DNA of 64,000 nt from Isoetes taiwanensis (GCA_021234155.1 JAJEKV010000222.1:682001-746000); one strand, 5' to 3'; numbered from the stretch's first letter, positions 10,468 through 24,895 are shown. Notes: generated by a model from the letters alone, not told the origin. Made by a program: numbers and translations.

Positions 10468-10941
10468 GTTAGGGGGTTGTATGTCATGCCACATGGCTCC
10501 AATGGAGTGCTCCCATGTGGTGGGTGCCCAATAGGGGGAGGCCATGTGGAAATGGTCCCATGCTTAAGGTTGGCTAAGTTATATGAATAACTTAGTTATG
10601 CTCCCATTTCCACCAACTATGGTATACAAGGCTATTAAAGTAGACTTGTAATAAGGACGAGCCCTCTAAATATACATATTTATAGCATATATTTGGGGGG
10701 GAACGCCATAGTAACGCTAAGCTTACTACCATAAACATTATGTAGACTAAATTATTATTACAAGAAATTTATCGCATGGCCAAGCTACCTTGCATTAGGG
10801 GAAGGGGTTGGTATTGACATAGTGACTAAGCAAACATATTTCTATAGTGACTCGCTTAAAGAATATGCTATTGCCTTCTGTTCTGATGCCTGTTAAATAG
10901 AGGACCTTGATTCATAATGACAATCGTATTCTCACTATCCC
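10468..10941. other. Region between the small frame and the 5' LTR
   Basis: No gene seen. It contains AAGAAATTTATCGC followed by a degenerate GCGGCCAAG at about 10762-10785, a motif that recurs just beyond the 3' LTR at 15149. Equivalent: 34473-34950 and 58396-58867. Confidence 0.4.
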
Positions 10942-11590
10942 TGGTACGGAGCGGTCGGGGGAGCGGTTGAAGCCTAACAATGATCTAGTGGCAAAGACAT
11001 ATGGGAATCTATATATGCGGAATAATATCGAAAATCCTTAAGTTAAAAGTATAGTCGATAATGGCGGCCATGCCGTTACAAAGAGAGAAACCCACACCCC
11101 GCCTTCCAATTGACTAAAACCTCGTGATCGAGCAATCTAAGCTTCAAACAAAAAGGTGCCGCTTTTATCTATGCCTGTCTAATTTTTCTTTCTTTCCTTG
11201 CCTTTTTCCTAGCAAGCTATTTCCAGATGCAAAAAGGTAGATCCCAGCCTTTCTACCTATATAAATATATGAAAAAACCTTGAGTTATGCATTCGATCCA
11301 GTCTTGCTAAAAGCCCTAGCCTCTTTTTCAAGCTATTAGAATATTCAAATATAGTTGTCGCTTGTCTTTGCTTTCGATTGTAGCCGAGATTTGAAGATCC
11401 TTGTTGAAGACAAGATAAAGAATTCTTGTGCGCGTGCTTGAGCTTCGGTTGGTGGTTAAAGAGAGCTCTTATCGGTTGTCTGAGGGGCTTTATGCCGCTT
11501 GTTTTCTGATTGATCAATTGATTTCTATTTTCTTTTGTTTATTCTTTACTTTCCTGTTATATGTGATCAAAGATTTCCCATCGTTGTAAT
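10942..11590 (+). repeat. 5' LTR, copy 1
   Basis: Shares with 14378-15024 the ordered blocks ACGGAGCGG, GCAAAGACATATGGGAATCT, CAAACAAAAAGGTGCCGCTT, GAAGATCCTTGTTGAAGACA and GATCAATTGATTTCTATTTT. TATATAAA at 11258-11265 is a good TATA box for the element's promoter. Left end placed at TGGTACGG; ends are approximate. Confidence 0.75.
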
Positions 11591-11742
11591 ATGTAGCATA
11601 ATAACAGGGGTTTCTTTGTGTTTTTGTATGCTTTTCACTAAGGTTTTCCTATGATTTGTGATGTATTCAAATGGATGTACTAATGCGCACATCTAGAGTG
11701 CACCATTTCTCGAGCCATTGATTTTAGCCTTTTTTTTCCAAT

Positions 11743-11910
11743 GGTCAACAACCAATGGCTCACAACAAAAGCCCTTTTTTGTGTGTGTGGTGCATAATGG
11801 TCAACAACCAATGGCTCACAACAAAAGCCCTCTTTTTGTGCGTGTGGTGCATAATGGTCAACAACCAATGGCTCACAACAAAAGCCCTTTTTGTGTGTGT
11901 GGTGCATAAT
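11743..11910. repeat. 56-bp tandem repeat, three units, copy 1
   Basis: Three units of exactly 56 bp (11743, 11799, 11855) begin GGTCAACAACCAATGGCTCA and end GTGTGGTGCATAAT. They are nearly identical apart from the T run and a GTGTGT/GCGTGT change. They lie in the element's leader between 5' LTR and gag. Minus-strand frames through them simply repeat. Confidence 0.92.
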
Positions 11911-12979
11911 GGGCACATGAAGGGCTTGAAGGGCGCATGTAGTGCGCTTTCTCGCCCAAGAACACATTTCTTATCATAACTTTTTTGATCCGTGAGCTCT
12001 GTTTGAGATGATTTTTATTGCATTGGAAAGCTCTCCCAGATCTTTTGATAGTGTATGATATGGATATGTTTGGTTAAGTTATCTATGCTAAAACAGCAAT
12101 TTTTCGGCCGGGTTTGGTAGGCTTTCACATCCTACCGGTGATTAATACGGTGATTGCGCTTATTGAAAAAAAAAAAAAAATTACCATGCATTTTTAGATT
12201 TTGAGGCAGTTATTAAGAAGATTCTAAGGCTTCTAGATCCTTGTGCTAACAAGCAGAAAAGTTTCCCACTTTGGTTTCTCACCACAAGAATCCATGGAGG
12301 CTAAAGGTCACGTTAAATTCCAGCTTGAAAATGTTTGTGTATGGGTGTTGCAAGCTTTATGACTTTGAGAATAATGGGATCAATCCGCTCTATCTTTATG
12401 GTAACTTTTACTTATGTTTTATTTGTTTTATTGTGATGAAATTTAAAAGCTACTGTGTGATGAAAGCCTCAAATGAATTCTAGTTTTTTTCTCGGTTTGA
12501 ATTCTAAAAATTTTGTCACACTGTGGGGGACGCCCCTAAGGCCCTTCCGGGTCAAAAAAATTTTTGCAACACAAACCATTAACATCCAACATATAAAAAT
12601 TAAATCCCCAACACATAACAACCATTGACATTAACAACCAACACATAACTACCATTGACATTAATTAACACAACCATTGGGTCCAACACATTTAAATTAA
12701 AAAATCCCCTTAAACCCCTTTGGTTTGGGTGCATATTCACAGGGGGGGTGACTCGGGCAACGAGACATTTGGATAGGCATATTCACCCCTTATTCCTTAA
12801 TCTACACCAGACGTAAAAGTTCCTCGTTTGTGGGGTATGCAAGTACAAATTTTGCTATATCAGATAACAAGATTCGCAAAATACTATAAGATTTCAAGTT
12901 TGAATACTATATGGTGTTGATTTTGTGCGTGCAAAATACAATTATGAGGGCTCTCGCTTCCATCCTATATCCCGTGCAA
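11911..12979. other. Leader of the retrotransposon upstream of gag
   Basis: Non-coding internal sequence with an A run near 12166, a GC-rich hairpin-prone patch (GGGGACG...CGAAGGGGTC in copy 3, 60437-60467) and AT-rich CCATTGACATTAA repeats at about 12622-12680. No primer binding site recognised at its start. Equivalent: 35904-36954 and 59830-60898. Confidence 0.45.
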
Positions 12980-13917
12980 ATGGCCAACCGCTTTAATAAC
13001 TCGATAATCAAGATCAAAGAAGCTTAAGAACTGGGATTTTATAGCCAAGCAAATTGCTAATCAAATTGCTCTACCATCGCCCACATCTAAGCAAGACTAT
13101 CAAACAAAATTGGAGCAAATAGCATTACTTTTATGGATTTTTACCTAGTAGTTCCAAACACCTCCACTTCCAAATCATCCTCCACTGCTAATCACGCCTC
13201 CGCCTTTGAATTCTCCGCCAAATTTTCCCAATACAAACTAATGCTTCAACTAGGATTAATGGTTGGAGAAAGTGGAGGGCATGCCGACTTTCTCAAGGAA
13301 GGAAGAGAATGGTGCGATTAAGATTTGGCAGAATTCAAAAAGCATTCGAAAAGTCATAATTTGCCCAGAAGTTACTATATAGATCCGAGACGGGAGTGGG
13401 ATATATTCACACAAGGGGAATGAGAATCATGTTTATCAAGATACAAGCAAATTTAACCACCTATCTGGGTATAAAATGGAAGGTCTCAAATGATAAAGAA
13501 TTAACCTTAACTGGGTTAAGGGAGGAACTATATGCGTAACTTTACATTGAATGAAGCGTACCTGAAAGCGTAAGCCGCAAAAGGAAGTTTAATCCAAGGG
13601 GAACAAAGTATAATATCTAGGAAGGTGCCCCCTAGAAAATAACGCATGCATTACGACAACCGATAAGGCAAATAATAACGGGGCAAAAAGAGTTAGATTT
13701 AATGACGATCGTAGAAACTCAAATACCAAGAACAAGAATATAGATCAATGTACAACTCAGGATCTGACAAATGCACCGGAAAGAGGTTGCTATATATGCG
13801 GTGGACCTCACTTCAAAGCTTTTTCCCCGAAGAAGCAGACTCCGACAGAAAAACCTCAAACTGAAGCTCCAAGAACAAGGAAGACAAGGGAAAAGTGTTG
13901 ATGCATACTATTGCTGA
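12980..13917 (+). pseudogene. Retrotransposon gag, copy 1, several frame breaks
   Basis: Starts MANRFNN at 12980. It is readable in pieces: FIAKQIANQIALPSP, a proline-rich linker, a capsid-like block with KWLEKVEG... (ATT-rich codons), SKFNHL, and a nuclear-basic stretch RVRFNDDRRNSNTKNKN. Then comes a zinc-knuckle-like CYICGGPH (13788-13811) whose final cysteine reads Ser (AFSPKK). Frame changes occur near 13015, 13130 and 13270. Not functional as written. Confidence 0.65.
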
Positions 13918-14360
13918 AGCATCTGACAGTTCTCATGTGAAATTTGACAAAGCTGCAACAAGGGCGTCTGAGAGAAGCCGATTAACTATCGGTCATTTAT
14001 CTTGATTTGGTTTATGTTTTAGTAGGCTGACTGCCTGAATATATGCGATCGTTTATTTGAAGTGAATAAAGGTTTTTTTTTTTAATTGCTTACTAACGAA
14101 AGGAAATTATCTTTCTTGCTCAAGTTACTTGGGAATATTTAACTTGGATGACTAGAAAGTGATTTACTTTTTCAAAAAGTAGGGAAACCCCGCCTCGAAC
14201 ACCGAAAGGGTCGGGAATACCATGACTGTTCAAGTGAGGGACGCCTGCTTGATGGATCAGTATGGAGATTTTTATGTTCCTAGCACACTTCTCTCATGAT
14301 AATCAAAAGGGTTTGATGAAATTTTTTTCAGGCTTATAGGGCAACCGAGGTCGATCGACT

Positions 14361-14375
14361 GAAAAAAGGGAAGGA
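14361..14375 (+). other. Polypurine tract, copy 1
   Basis: GAAAAAAGGGAAGGA, 15 purines, ends two bases before the 3' LTR. It would prime plus-strand synthesis. Copies at 38314-38327 and 62276-62290. Confidence 0.65.
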
Positions 14376-14377
14376 CC

Positions 14378-15024
14378 TAATACACGGAGCGGCTCAGGGG
14401 AGTGGTTCAAGCCCAACAAGGATCTAATGGCAAAGACATATGGGAATCTATATATATGGAATAATATTAGAAAATCCTAAGTTAAAGTATGGCTGATAAT
14501 GGGGACCATGCCGTTACAGGAGAAATCCACGCCCTGCCTTCCAGAATTGACCTAGACCTGCATCGAGCGATCTAAACTTCAAACAAAAAGGTGCCGCTTA
14601 GCTATATATGGCCAATTTTCCTTTCTTTCCTTGCCTTTTCCTAGCAAGCTATTTCTAGATGCAAAAAGGTAGATCCCAGAAATAGCCTTTCTACCTGTAT
14701 AAATCCATAAAAACCCCGAAGTTATGCATTCGATCCATCTTTGCTAAAAGCCCTCTCTGCTTTTTTAAGCTATCGACTACTCAAACATAGCCGCTGCGGT
14801 GCTGCTCTATTATAACTGAGATTTGAAGATCCTTGTTGAAGACAAGATAAAGAATTCTTGTGCGTGCTTGAGCCCGATTAGGTGGTTAAAGAGAGATCCT
14901 ATCAGTTGTACAGGCTTCACGCCGGTTGTTTACAGTTGATCAATTGATTTCTATTTTTTTACTATCTTTTGTCTATTCTTTACTCTCCTGTTGTATGTGA
15001 TCAAAGATTTCCCATCATTATAAT
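14378..15024 (+). repeat. 3' LTR, copy 1
   Basis: Pairs with 10942-11590. It starts directly after the polypurine tract and CC, at TAATACACGG (TA where TG is expected). The TATA region is weaker here (TGTATAAATCC). It carries a small insertion (AGAAATAGC) absent from the 5' LTR. Confidence 0.75.
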
Positions 15025-15148
15025 TCCATCAGTGTATCAATCCCGCTATCGGGTATCCTCTAATAATGTAGAACAAACAACGAGAAATATAACATCCAAG
15101 GTCATGTATATTGCTGGGAAAAAGAAGAGTAGTAATGTTTAAACTAAT

Positions 15149-15280
15149 AAGAAATTTATCGCAGCGGCCAAGGCCGTTGCGAACATTTCTCTTTCCATAA
15201 TCCTTTACTGAAAGGGATCTTTGTGGCCACCCCGATAAATTTCTCTTTCCCTAATCCTTTACTGAAAGGGATTTTTGTGT
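15149..15280. repeat. Inverted repeat and short duplication after the 3' LTR, copy 1
   Basis: AAGAAATTTATCG (15149-15161) is repeated inverted as CGATAAATTTCTC (15233-15245), 12 of 13 matching. Immediately inside is an imperfect palindrome GCAGCGGCC-AA-GGCCGTTGC (15161-15180). A 40-bp segment (TTTCTCTTTCC...GAAAGGGAT) occurs twice, from 15185 and from 15238. It may be the end of a small inverted-repeat element. Confidence 0.6.
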
Positions 15281-16482
15281 TAGGTCAAAATCGTGGATTT
15301 TAGTTCTAGAACGCAAGCAAACAATGTATCTATATGTCCATCAAAGTCATAGAATTATATTATTTCATTCATGAATACACATCCTACCACCACTCTCATT
15401 AAACAATATTCATGCAGAAGAAGAAATTAAGTAGATTTCATTTGCACTCTTTAGTGTTCTTACAAAGACTACGGTTGAAAGGAGTCTAAACAGTTTGACT
15501 ATTTTGCTTCTCCTCCATTTCATATAGAAGATATGAACATGCCATCAATGGCCAAAATGCATTAGGAAAATGCATTTCAAAAGTGTTATCTGGAGAGTCA
15601 TGAAGGTTTATAAAGACTTGTACAGCCAGTTTACACTTGGGCTGCATGCATTCGAATAAGGGTTTGCATGAAAATGCAGAAAAAGCTCTTGATCGCATTG
15701 TATTCTATTCCGAATGGGTTTCGACACAAGGATCCCCATCAGCTACATTTCAACCAGTAAGTACCTGTAGAGAAATTTAAACAAATAAATGCACAACTCC
15801 ATAATCATCTAGAATCATATTGCACATGAAAATCCAATGCATATTTATATGCTTTGCAGCAAAAGCTTCCAAGTCAAAATTCAGATTTCAAATTTAGGTC
15901 TATCCTTTAGCCTGGAACTCAATGAATTCAAACATAGTAGAAAAAATGACAAATTTCTATGGGATAATGCTTTGCAACTTGCAAGTGCAATTTTCAACTG
16001 TTTGGCAATTCCACCAATGTCCTTGCCAAGTCCACCACCGTGAACATTTCTCTTTCAACTCTCCTCGTGTGTGAAGAAGTGAATCCACACACACAAAACA
16101 TTCGTGATATCAATGACAATACCAATTATAAGATGAATGGAGGGAACCGTGAGAGCGAGAGCGATGGTGTTGTATGTATTTCATAGATCAATTAGTCTAG
16201 ACTTTGCATCCAATCTATGAATACTACGATATTAACTATGTTTGTCACACAACTAAGGTACTATGCATCTAAATGAGGACAAAATAAAAATCACGCACCA
16301 CGCCGCCTTCATTTTATGAGAAGATTTGGACCCTCAAAAGGCAAAAGATAATGGAGTGTATTTCCATATTTTGGGTGAGCTCCATACAACAAAAATCATA
16401 ATGATTTTCCTTGCCACCAAGAGGCTCTAAGAGAGCCAAGTGAACATGACCTCGTGTTCCAACCTTTGAAGAAGCATAAGCA
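15281..16482. other. Unidentified DNA after the LTR element
   Basis: A minus-strand frame at 15486-15698 (ending SYLLYEMEEKQNSQTV) and its equivalents at 39424-39660 and about 63407-63640 share VFINLHDSPDNTFEMHFPNA. No domain recognised, and no second exon could be joined. The rest shows nothing. Equivalent in copy 2: 39213-40350. Confidence 0.35.
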
Positions 16483-16827
16483 TCAAGCTACTCCCTTTGC
16501 TTTCTCTTGCTCAATCTGTTCCTTGTTGTATTCACTGAGAACCCTATGCACCACTTCGCCAAAGAAGCGAGCAAACTCTTGAGAGATAATTTTCACCAAA
16601 CTCCCCTTCCACACATTCTTATGTTCTATTCCTATGACTTGCATGTTCCATTTGAAGTTAAAAAAATATGCCCAAAGCTTACTCCTTGTATTTTGGATGT
16701 GTTTTGGCATTGTTATGAATTCCCACAATTCTCTATCACAACATTGTAGTCCAAATTCATTTTTGAATTCTGCCTCGTCCACGAATCGATTGTTCTTATA
16801 CCAATAAGCACAATACTTTATGCACAA
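16483..16827 (-). CDS. Unidentified 114-codon frame, copy 1
   Basis: Open minus-strand frame, charged and rich in aromatic residues (FKNEFGLQCCDRELWEF, EFARFFGEVVHRVLSEYNKE), ending EKAKGVA-stop. It reads like part of a real protein, perhaps of a transposon, but I recognise no family. The copy 2 equivalent (about 40405-40725) is broken. It lies beyond the LINE endonuclease on the same strand but does not look like reverse transcriptase. Confidence 0.3.
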   Translation of the reverse strand: MCIKYCAYWYKNNRFVDEAEFKNEFGLQCCDRELWEFITMPKHIQNTRSKLWAYFFNFKWNMQVIGIEHKNVWKGSLVKIISQEFARFFGEVVHRVLSEYNKEQIEQEKAKGVA

Positions 16828-17359
16828 TAAATGATCGCCTTCTTAGTACGGGCATCATTTGTTAATGCAAAGGGTTCATTCTTATAATGGAAATTGATTG
16901 GAATCCACCATGGTGGGGTGGTAACAATGTCCAAATCATTGATATTTAATGTAAATATTTTTCACTCTTCTCCATGCAACAAGTAATTCTTTAAAAAAAG
17001 GGAAAGCATCACAATATGGTCTTAAATCATTTGAACAATCACCATGGAATGGAAACCTATACATCCGAGGGCCATTAACACCGAGGGGTATGTTATCTAC
17101 ATCTTAAGATGCTCTTAAGGTCCCTTCCAAAAATGGGACTTTGGTAGTTGGTTAGGTTCCCGTCCCCTTCAATGGAAGTTATCACCAGTAAAGTGTCCAA
17201 TGAGGATGTAAATTTGATGGATTAGCATGCAGAAGCCATTAGCCCATATCATGATTGATATAGTCTATGGGTATGGGATAAAACCTTGAAAATGTTAGGG
17301 CCCATGGCCAAGCTCCTTTGATGGGTAGATGCAACACATAGTCAACTGTGGATCAAATC
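16828..17359. other. Unidentified DNA between the 114-codon frame and the LINE remnant
   Basis: Minus-strand frames are broken by stops. By position it could be decayed LINE sequence, but no reverse-transcriptase motif is visible. Equivalent: 40726-41299. Confidence 0.35.
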
Positions 17360-17830
17360 TCATGGGATATTCCGCGGTCGGTGCGCACATTGAAGTCTCC
17401 AACAAGCAATGACTCTACCCGACTGTTTGTATTGCTCGATGTCATCATAGGGGTCCAATCCACATCCTAGTGGGTGTGGTAGAAGTTGTTCTCGCGATGT
17501 GGGAAGTAGCAGCTACCACAAAGATATGGCTGCCACTATAGTAATCGCATTATGCACCCACAGTAACGGGCTTGTGCTTGTGTCTGCCTTGCATACTGGG
17601 AGACTGACAGCCAAGGCTGCCTAGTAGTTGCAGGCAATCCCTCCTGTGTCCCCTCTTTTCGGGCACTTATTGAAGATAAGATAGTGCTGGTATCTTGTCA
17701 AGTTGAGTAGTCCGTGGTTCGCATGCTCTCACGCTTCCATGAGGAAGATAAGGTCCATAGCGAAAAGAATCGAAGTTGAAACTATGTCCCTTCCGCCATG
17801 GGAAGTCCTCGATAATTCCAAGAGACCATG
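17360..17830 (-). mobile_element. Decayed LINE (L1-type) endonuclease, copy 1
   Basis: In order on the minus strand, across several frames, are landmarks of the apurinic-type endonuclease of plant LINEs: SWNYRGLP (17823-17800), DLIFLMEA (about 17755-17733), GDTGGIACN (near 17650-17625), a FPHRE...DPYDDIEQYKQSGR block (17500-17415) and GDFN (about 17402-17389). The LVGDFNVRT motif carries catalytic-region residues in intact elements. Frames are interrupted many times. Reverse transcriptase was not found downstream, so the element is truncated or internally deleted. Confidence 0.6.
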
Positions 17831-17888
17831 CGCGGATGCACAATCTCTATTTGTTGTTAGAAGTCAGAATTGTAGATTCAAGTGAAGA

Positions 17889-19010
17889 CTACGTATGAGG
17901 GGCGAGAGGTGGAGGCAACATGCAATGTGCATGCACCGGCGGGGGAGGCGGTGGAGGTGGAGGTCGCATGCGTGCGCGGTGTATGGGTGTAGGGCATGCA
18001 CTTGTGTTGGGTGTGGCAATGGCATGGACTGGAGCTCCAGCAATAGAACCTTGAGGATTTACAGTACTCGCAGTAGCATTTGATAGCCATAACATTTGCA
18101 TCTTGCCCCGGATTAGTCCCAGAGTTCCTCCCCCGTTTCGCGGACGCCTTTGACCTTGTCTAAGTCGTTTTCGCGATCTTCTTGCTATCGTGGGGAGTGA
18201 GATATCGGTCAATGTATAGGGAGGTCCCCTACCGCCTACCTCCCCGACGCTTGTAATGGCTGCCGCTTCTTGTGCATCCCTGACTATGAATATGGCTATC
18301 GGGTTGGTCGAGATGCTGGACTTCATGACGGCTTGCCTTGATAATGTGGATGGGCACATAGAATGTTATCCGAGCAAGGATCAAGGCCTAAACCGGTGGA
18401 TGAGGTTCTTTCTGCCTCCTTTGCTAGCCCCACACCACCAGATTGTGGCTCTTATATCTCCGCAATTGGACCTCTCTGATGGTCGGGGTCGATGTCGGCC
18501 GTCGCAGAAGTGTGCCGCTTGGTACCGGGCGTGGCATTGGCTATGGCCTGTGCTGGGGGGTTGGTGGTATTGGGCAGCTGGGTGGTGCAGCAGTGGGTGG
18601 TTTTTGACTGATGTCGTGCAGGGCTGCTGGGCGTGTGGGAATGCCATGACATGTGCTTTGGCTTCTTCTTTCAGGAGCTCAGCCCATGTTGGACTTTGTC
18701 TTTGCCTTGCCGGCTCATTCATACACCACTGCAGCTGCTCATGAGCTTCTGCGGGAGGCCCTTGACTTGCTGGATGACAGTAGTTGCTCGAAGCTGCTAC
18801 AATTCGCTATCTCGACTAGTGGAGTTGTGCTCGAGGTTCTGCAAGACCTGCCCAGCATTCGATCATATCCGGGCACGGCTTATTCAGTTAGTTATGCCTA
18901 ACCAGCCATTGCATGTGCTGTTGAACACGACCTCCGTGGGCTTGTTCGGATCATACCTTCATGAGGTTATAGATTCACGGACTCACCAGGTCCTCCAAAG
19001 GCAAGATTGA
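17889..19010 (-). other. Possible LINE ORF1-derived region, copy 1
   Basis: GC-richer than its surroundings. Minus-strand frames at 18359-17889 and 18722-18381 are Pro/Arg/Ala-rich, with a run of about nine prolines at the end of the first. It lies upstream of the endonuclease on the same strand, where ORF1 of a LINE belongs, but I see no zinc knuckle or RNA-binding motif. Equivalent: 41782-42900. Confidence 0.3.
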
Positions 19011-23089
<4,079 letters not shown>

Positions 23090-23406
23090 AAGCATGTTTC
23101 TTCCATTTCCAATTCCAAAATGCGATTGTATGTCGATTCCGCTAATGATCTCTCCCATATTTTGTCTATTGAATACCATCGCAGGACCGTGAAGCCATAC
23201 AACGTAAAACTTACAAGAAGCAAATACAAGACAAACATATAGAAAGGGGACAAGCTCAAAGGCCTTGAAGCATGTTTCTTCCATCTCCGATTCGAAATGC
23301 GATGTATGTGATTCACGCTCTATTTTGTCTATTGAATAGCAGGACTTAAGAAATCCAACGGAAACTTACAAGAAAAGAAACAAATACAACACAAACATAC
23401 AAGAAA
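23090..23406. repeat. Local direct duplication of about 150 bp, copy 1
   Basis: AAGCATGTTTCTTCCAT begins at 23090 and again at 23268. Both are followed by CCAATTC/CCGATTC, ATGTATGT, TATTTTGTCTATTGAATA, AACTTACAAGAA and AAATACAA.ACAAACATA. The second unit lacks a segment of the first. Minus-strand frames through it encode a hydrophobic stretch (FLYVCLVFASCKFYVVWL). Confidence 0.75.
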
Positions 23407-23519
23407 CCATTGTGGAGAAAAGGTACTGTTTAAATCCATCAATGCCGCAGCCTCGAGCAAGGAGCTTAGTTTTCCGGTTTCCCAGCTTCCTCTCCTCCAA
23501 AGAAGGGGCAACCGAAAGC

Positions 23520-23897
23520 ATTTATGTTCTTATGATGGGTTTTTAGCAAGTCCATTGGCATATTCAAATATTGGCATATTCTCGGGTATATATTGAATAT
23601 ACCTAGCATATGCCACAAACCCATTCAACAAGGGCTTGCCCCTTAGGGCAAAAAAAAACTATTGTGCCAAGCAATACATCCCAAAATACCACATTGTAAC
23701 TCCTTAGTTGATATATTGTGCACCCCCTCCACAATAATATCATTATAATCAGCAAATGTGACACAACAATATGCCCACATTTTATGATCTATTCCTGAAT
23801 ATACCCTCAGATCGCAACACGCTTCCAAAGTGCTTGGAAAGATTACTCCATCCATATTTAAACCTTGAAAGGCAGCTCTATTTGGCTTACCTCCCAT
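23520..23897 (-). pseudogene. Remnant resembling a pentatricopeptide-repeat gene, copy 1
   Basis: PPR proteins bind organellar RNA through ~35-residue helical repeats. The frame from 23897 reads GLNMDGVIFPSTLEACCDL, which fits the PPR pattern G(x)xPDGVTFxSVLxAC, then YNDIIVEGVHNISTKE, which fits the inter-repeat segment DVIVxNALVDMYxKC. In another frame LLNGFVAYARYIQ (about 23640-23600) fits a following repeat start. Key positions are lost and the frame shifts, so this is a fragment. Assignment rests on pattern only. Confidence 0.45.
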
Positions 23898-24895
23898 GAG
23901 TAACGATCAGGTTTTGAAAACCTTGGTAAATGTTTGATTTAAATTCAAGAAAACTCATAGGCAAGACGTATGAGGTGGTTAGACAAGACTATATTTGAAT
24001 CTAGCATGCTCAAAGACTCAACTTGGCGGTCGTTTTTATGTCGTCCAAAAAGTTTCCAGATATAGAACAATTGAGTACCTAATCATTGCCAAACTGTGCA
24101 AGGCTCAAAAGAGGTCCTATTTTTCATACCAAAAAAAAAAAAAAACAACAGCAGACAAAAATATCAGAACCGTAAGGATATACCATAACATAGATGTCTC
24201 AATATACTTCAAAACAATGCTGCATGCGCCAACTCTTTGCACATTTGTCTCAAAAGCCTTCTAATTTTGCTGACCACAGGAATAATACAGGATCTAACAA
24301 CTAACAGACTGGCCAAATTAAAATTCAGAGACTTGTGGCAAGATTTAAATTGCTGGAAGCTGCATCAAGAGAGATAGAAACATAAACAGGAGAAATAATG
24401 TTTGCTTTATGTGATTATCCACCATATTCTAGAATCATACTTGTTGCTACAGCAAGGGCACAACAATATCACAATCACCATGATTGCATCTGACAATCTG
24501 CATAAAATTCATTAAAAAGGATAGGAGTTATGTTCAATTTGCCCAAAGAGAAAGTTGTTTTCCAATCAGCACGCATAAAAGTTCAACATGTAGCTTTTTC
24601 TGCACCATGGCAAAGATGCTTGTTATTGCAACTACAAGGCATTCTCACATGTTTTGAAAAACATAAGATGCACCACTTCCACTGTACATCGACTTTTGAA
24701 CAATAGACAAATAGATTAATACAAAATGTCAACGGACCAGAAACAACAAAATAGACTGAGTATATACTAGGGATTACCAATCTCTCTTGTATCAGTTCCA
24801 TTTTGGTCTTCTTTCTAACCATTGCACAAGTTTTTTAAAAGTTTGGACTTAGCTATCCAGAGAACTCTATGCTCCATCAGGCTGTCCAAGACATA

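Larger units (their letters stand above)
10942..15024 (+). mobile_element. Gag-only LTR retrotransposon (TR-GAG-like), copy 1
   Basis: Two direct repeats of about 650 bp (10942-11590 and 14378-15024) flank 2.8 kb of internal sequence with a damaged gag. A purine tract GAAAAAAGGGAAGGA (14361-14375) lies just before the second repeat, as a polypurine tract should. No protease, reverse transcriptase, RNase H or integrase fits: only about 460 bp separate the gag stop from the 3' LTR. This matches the non-autonomous TR-GAG class, which depends on a partner element. Primer binding site and target-site duplication were not found. The two LTRs differ at many positions, so the insertion is old. Confidence 0.75.

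Noticed and set aside
11743-11910. CRISPR-like array
   Set aside because: The 56-bp units are contiguous with no variable spacers, lie in a plant retrotransposon, and there are no cas genes.
14378-15024. Solo LTR
   Set aside because: It is paired with 10942-11590 in the same orientation, with gag and a polypurine tract between them.
15025-15030. Target-site duplication of the LTR element
   Set aside because: Bases next to the two outer LTR ends do not match; ends are too uncertain to claim one.
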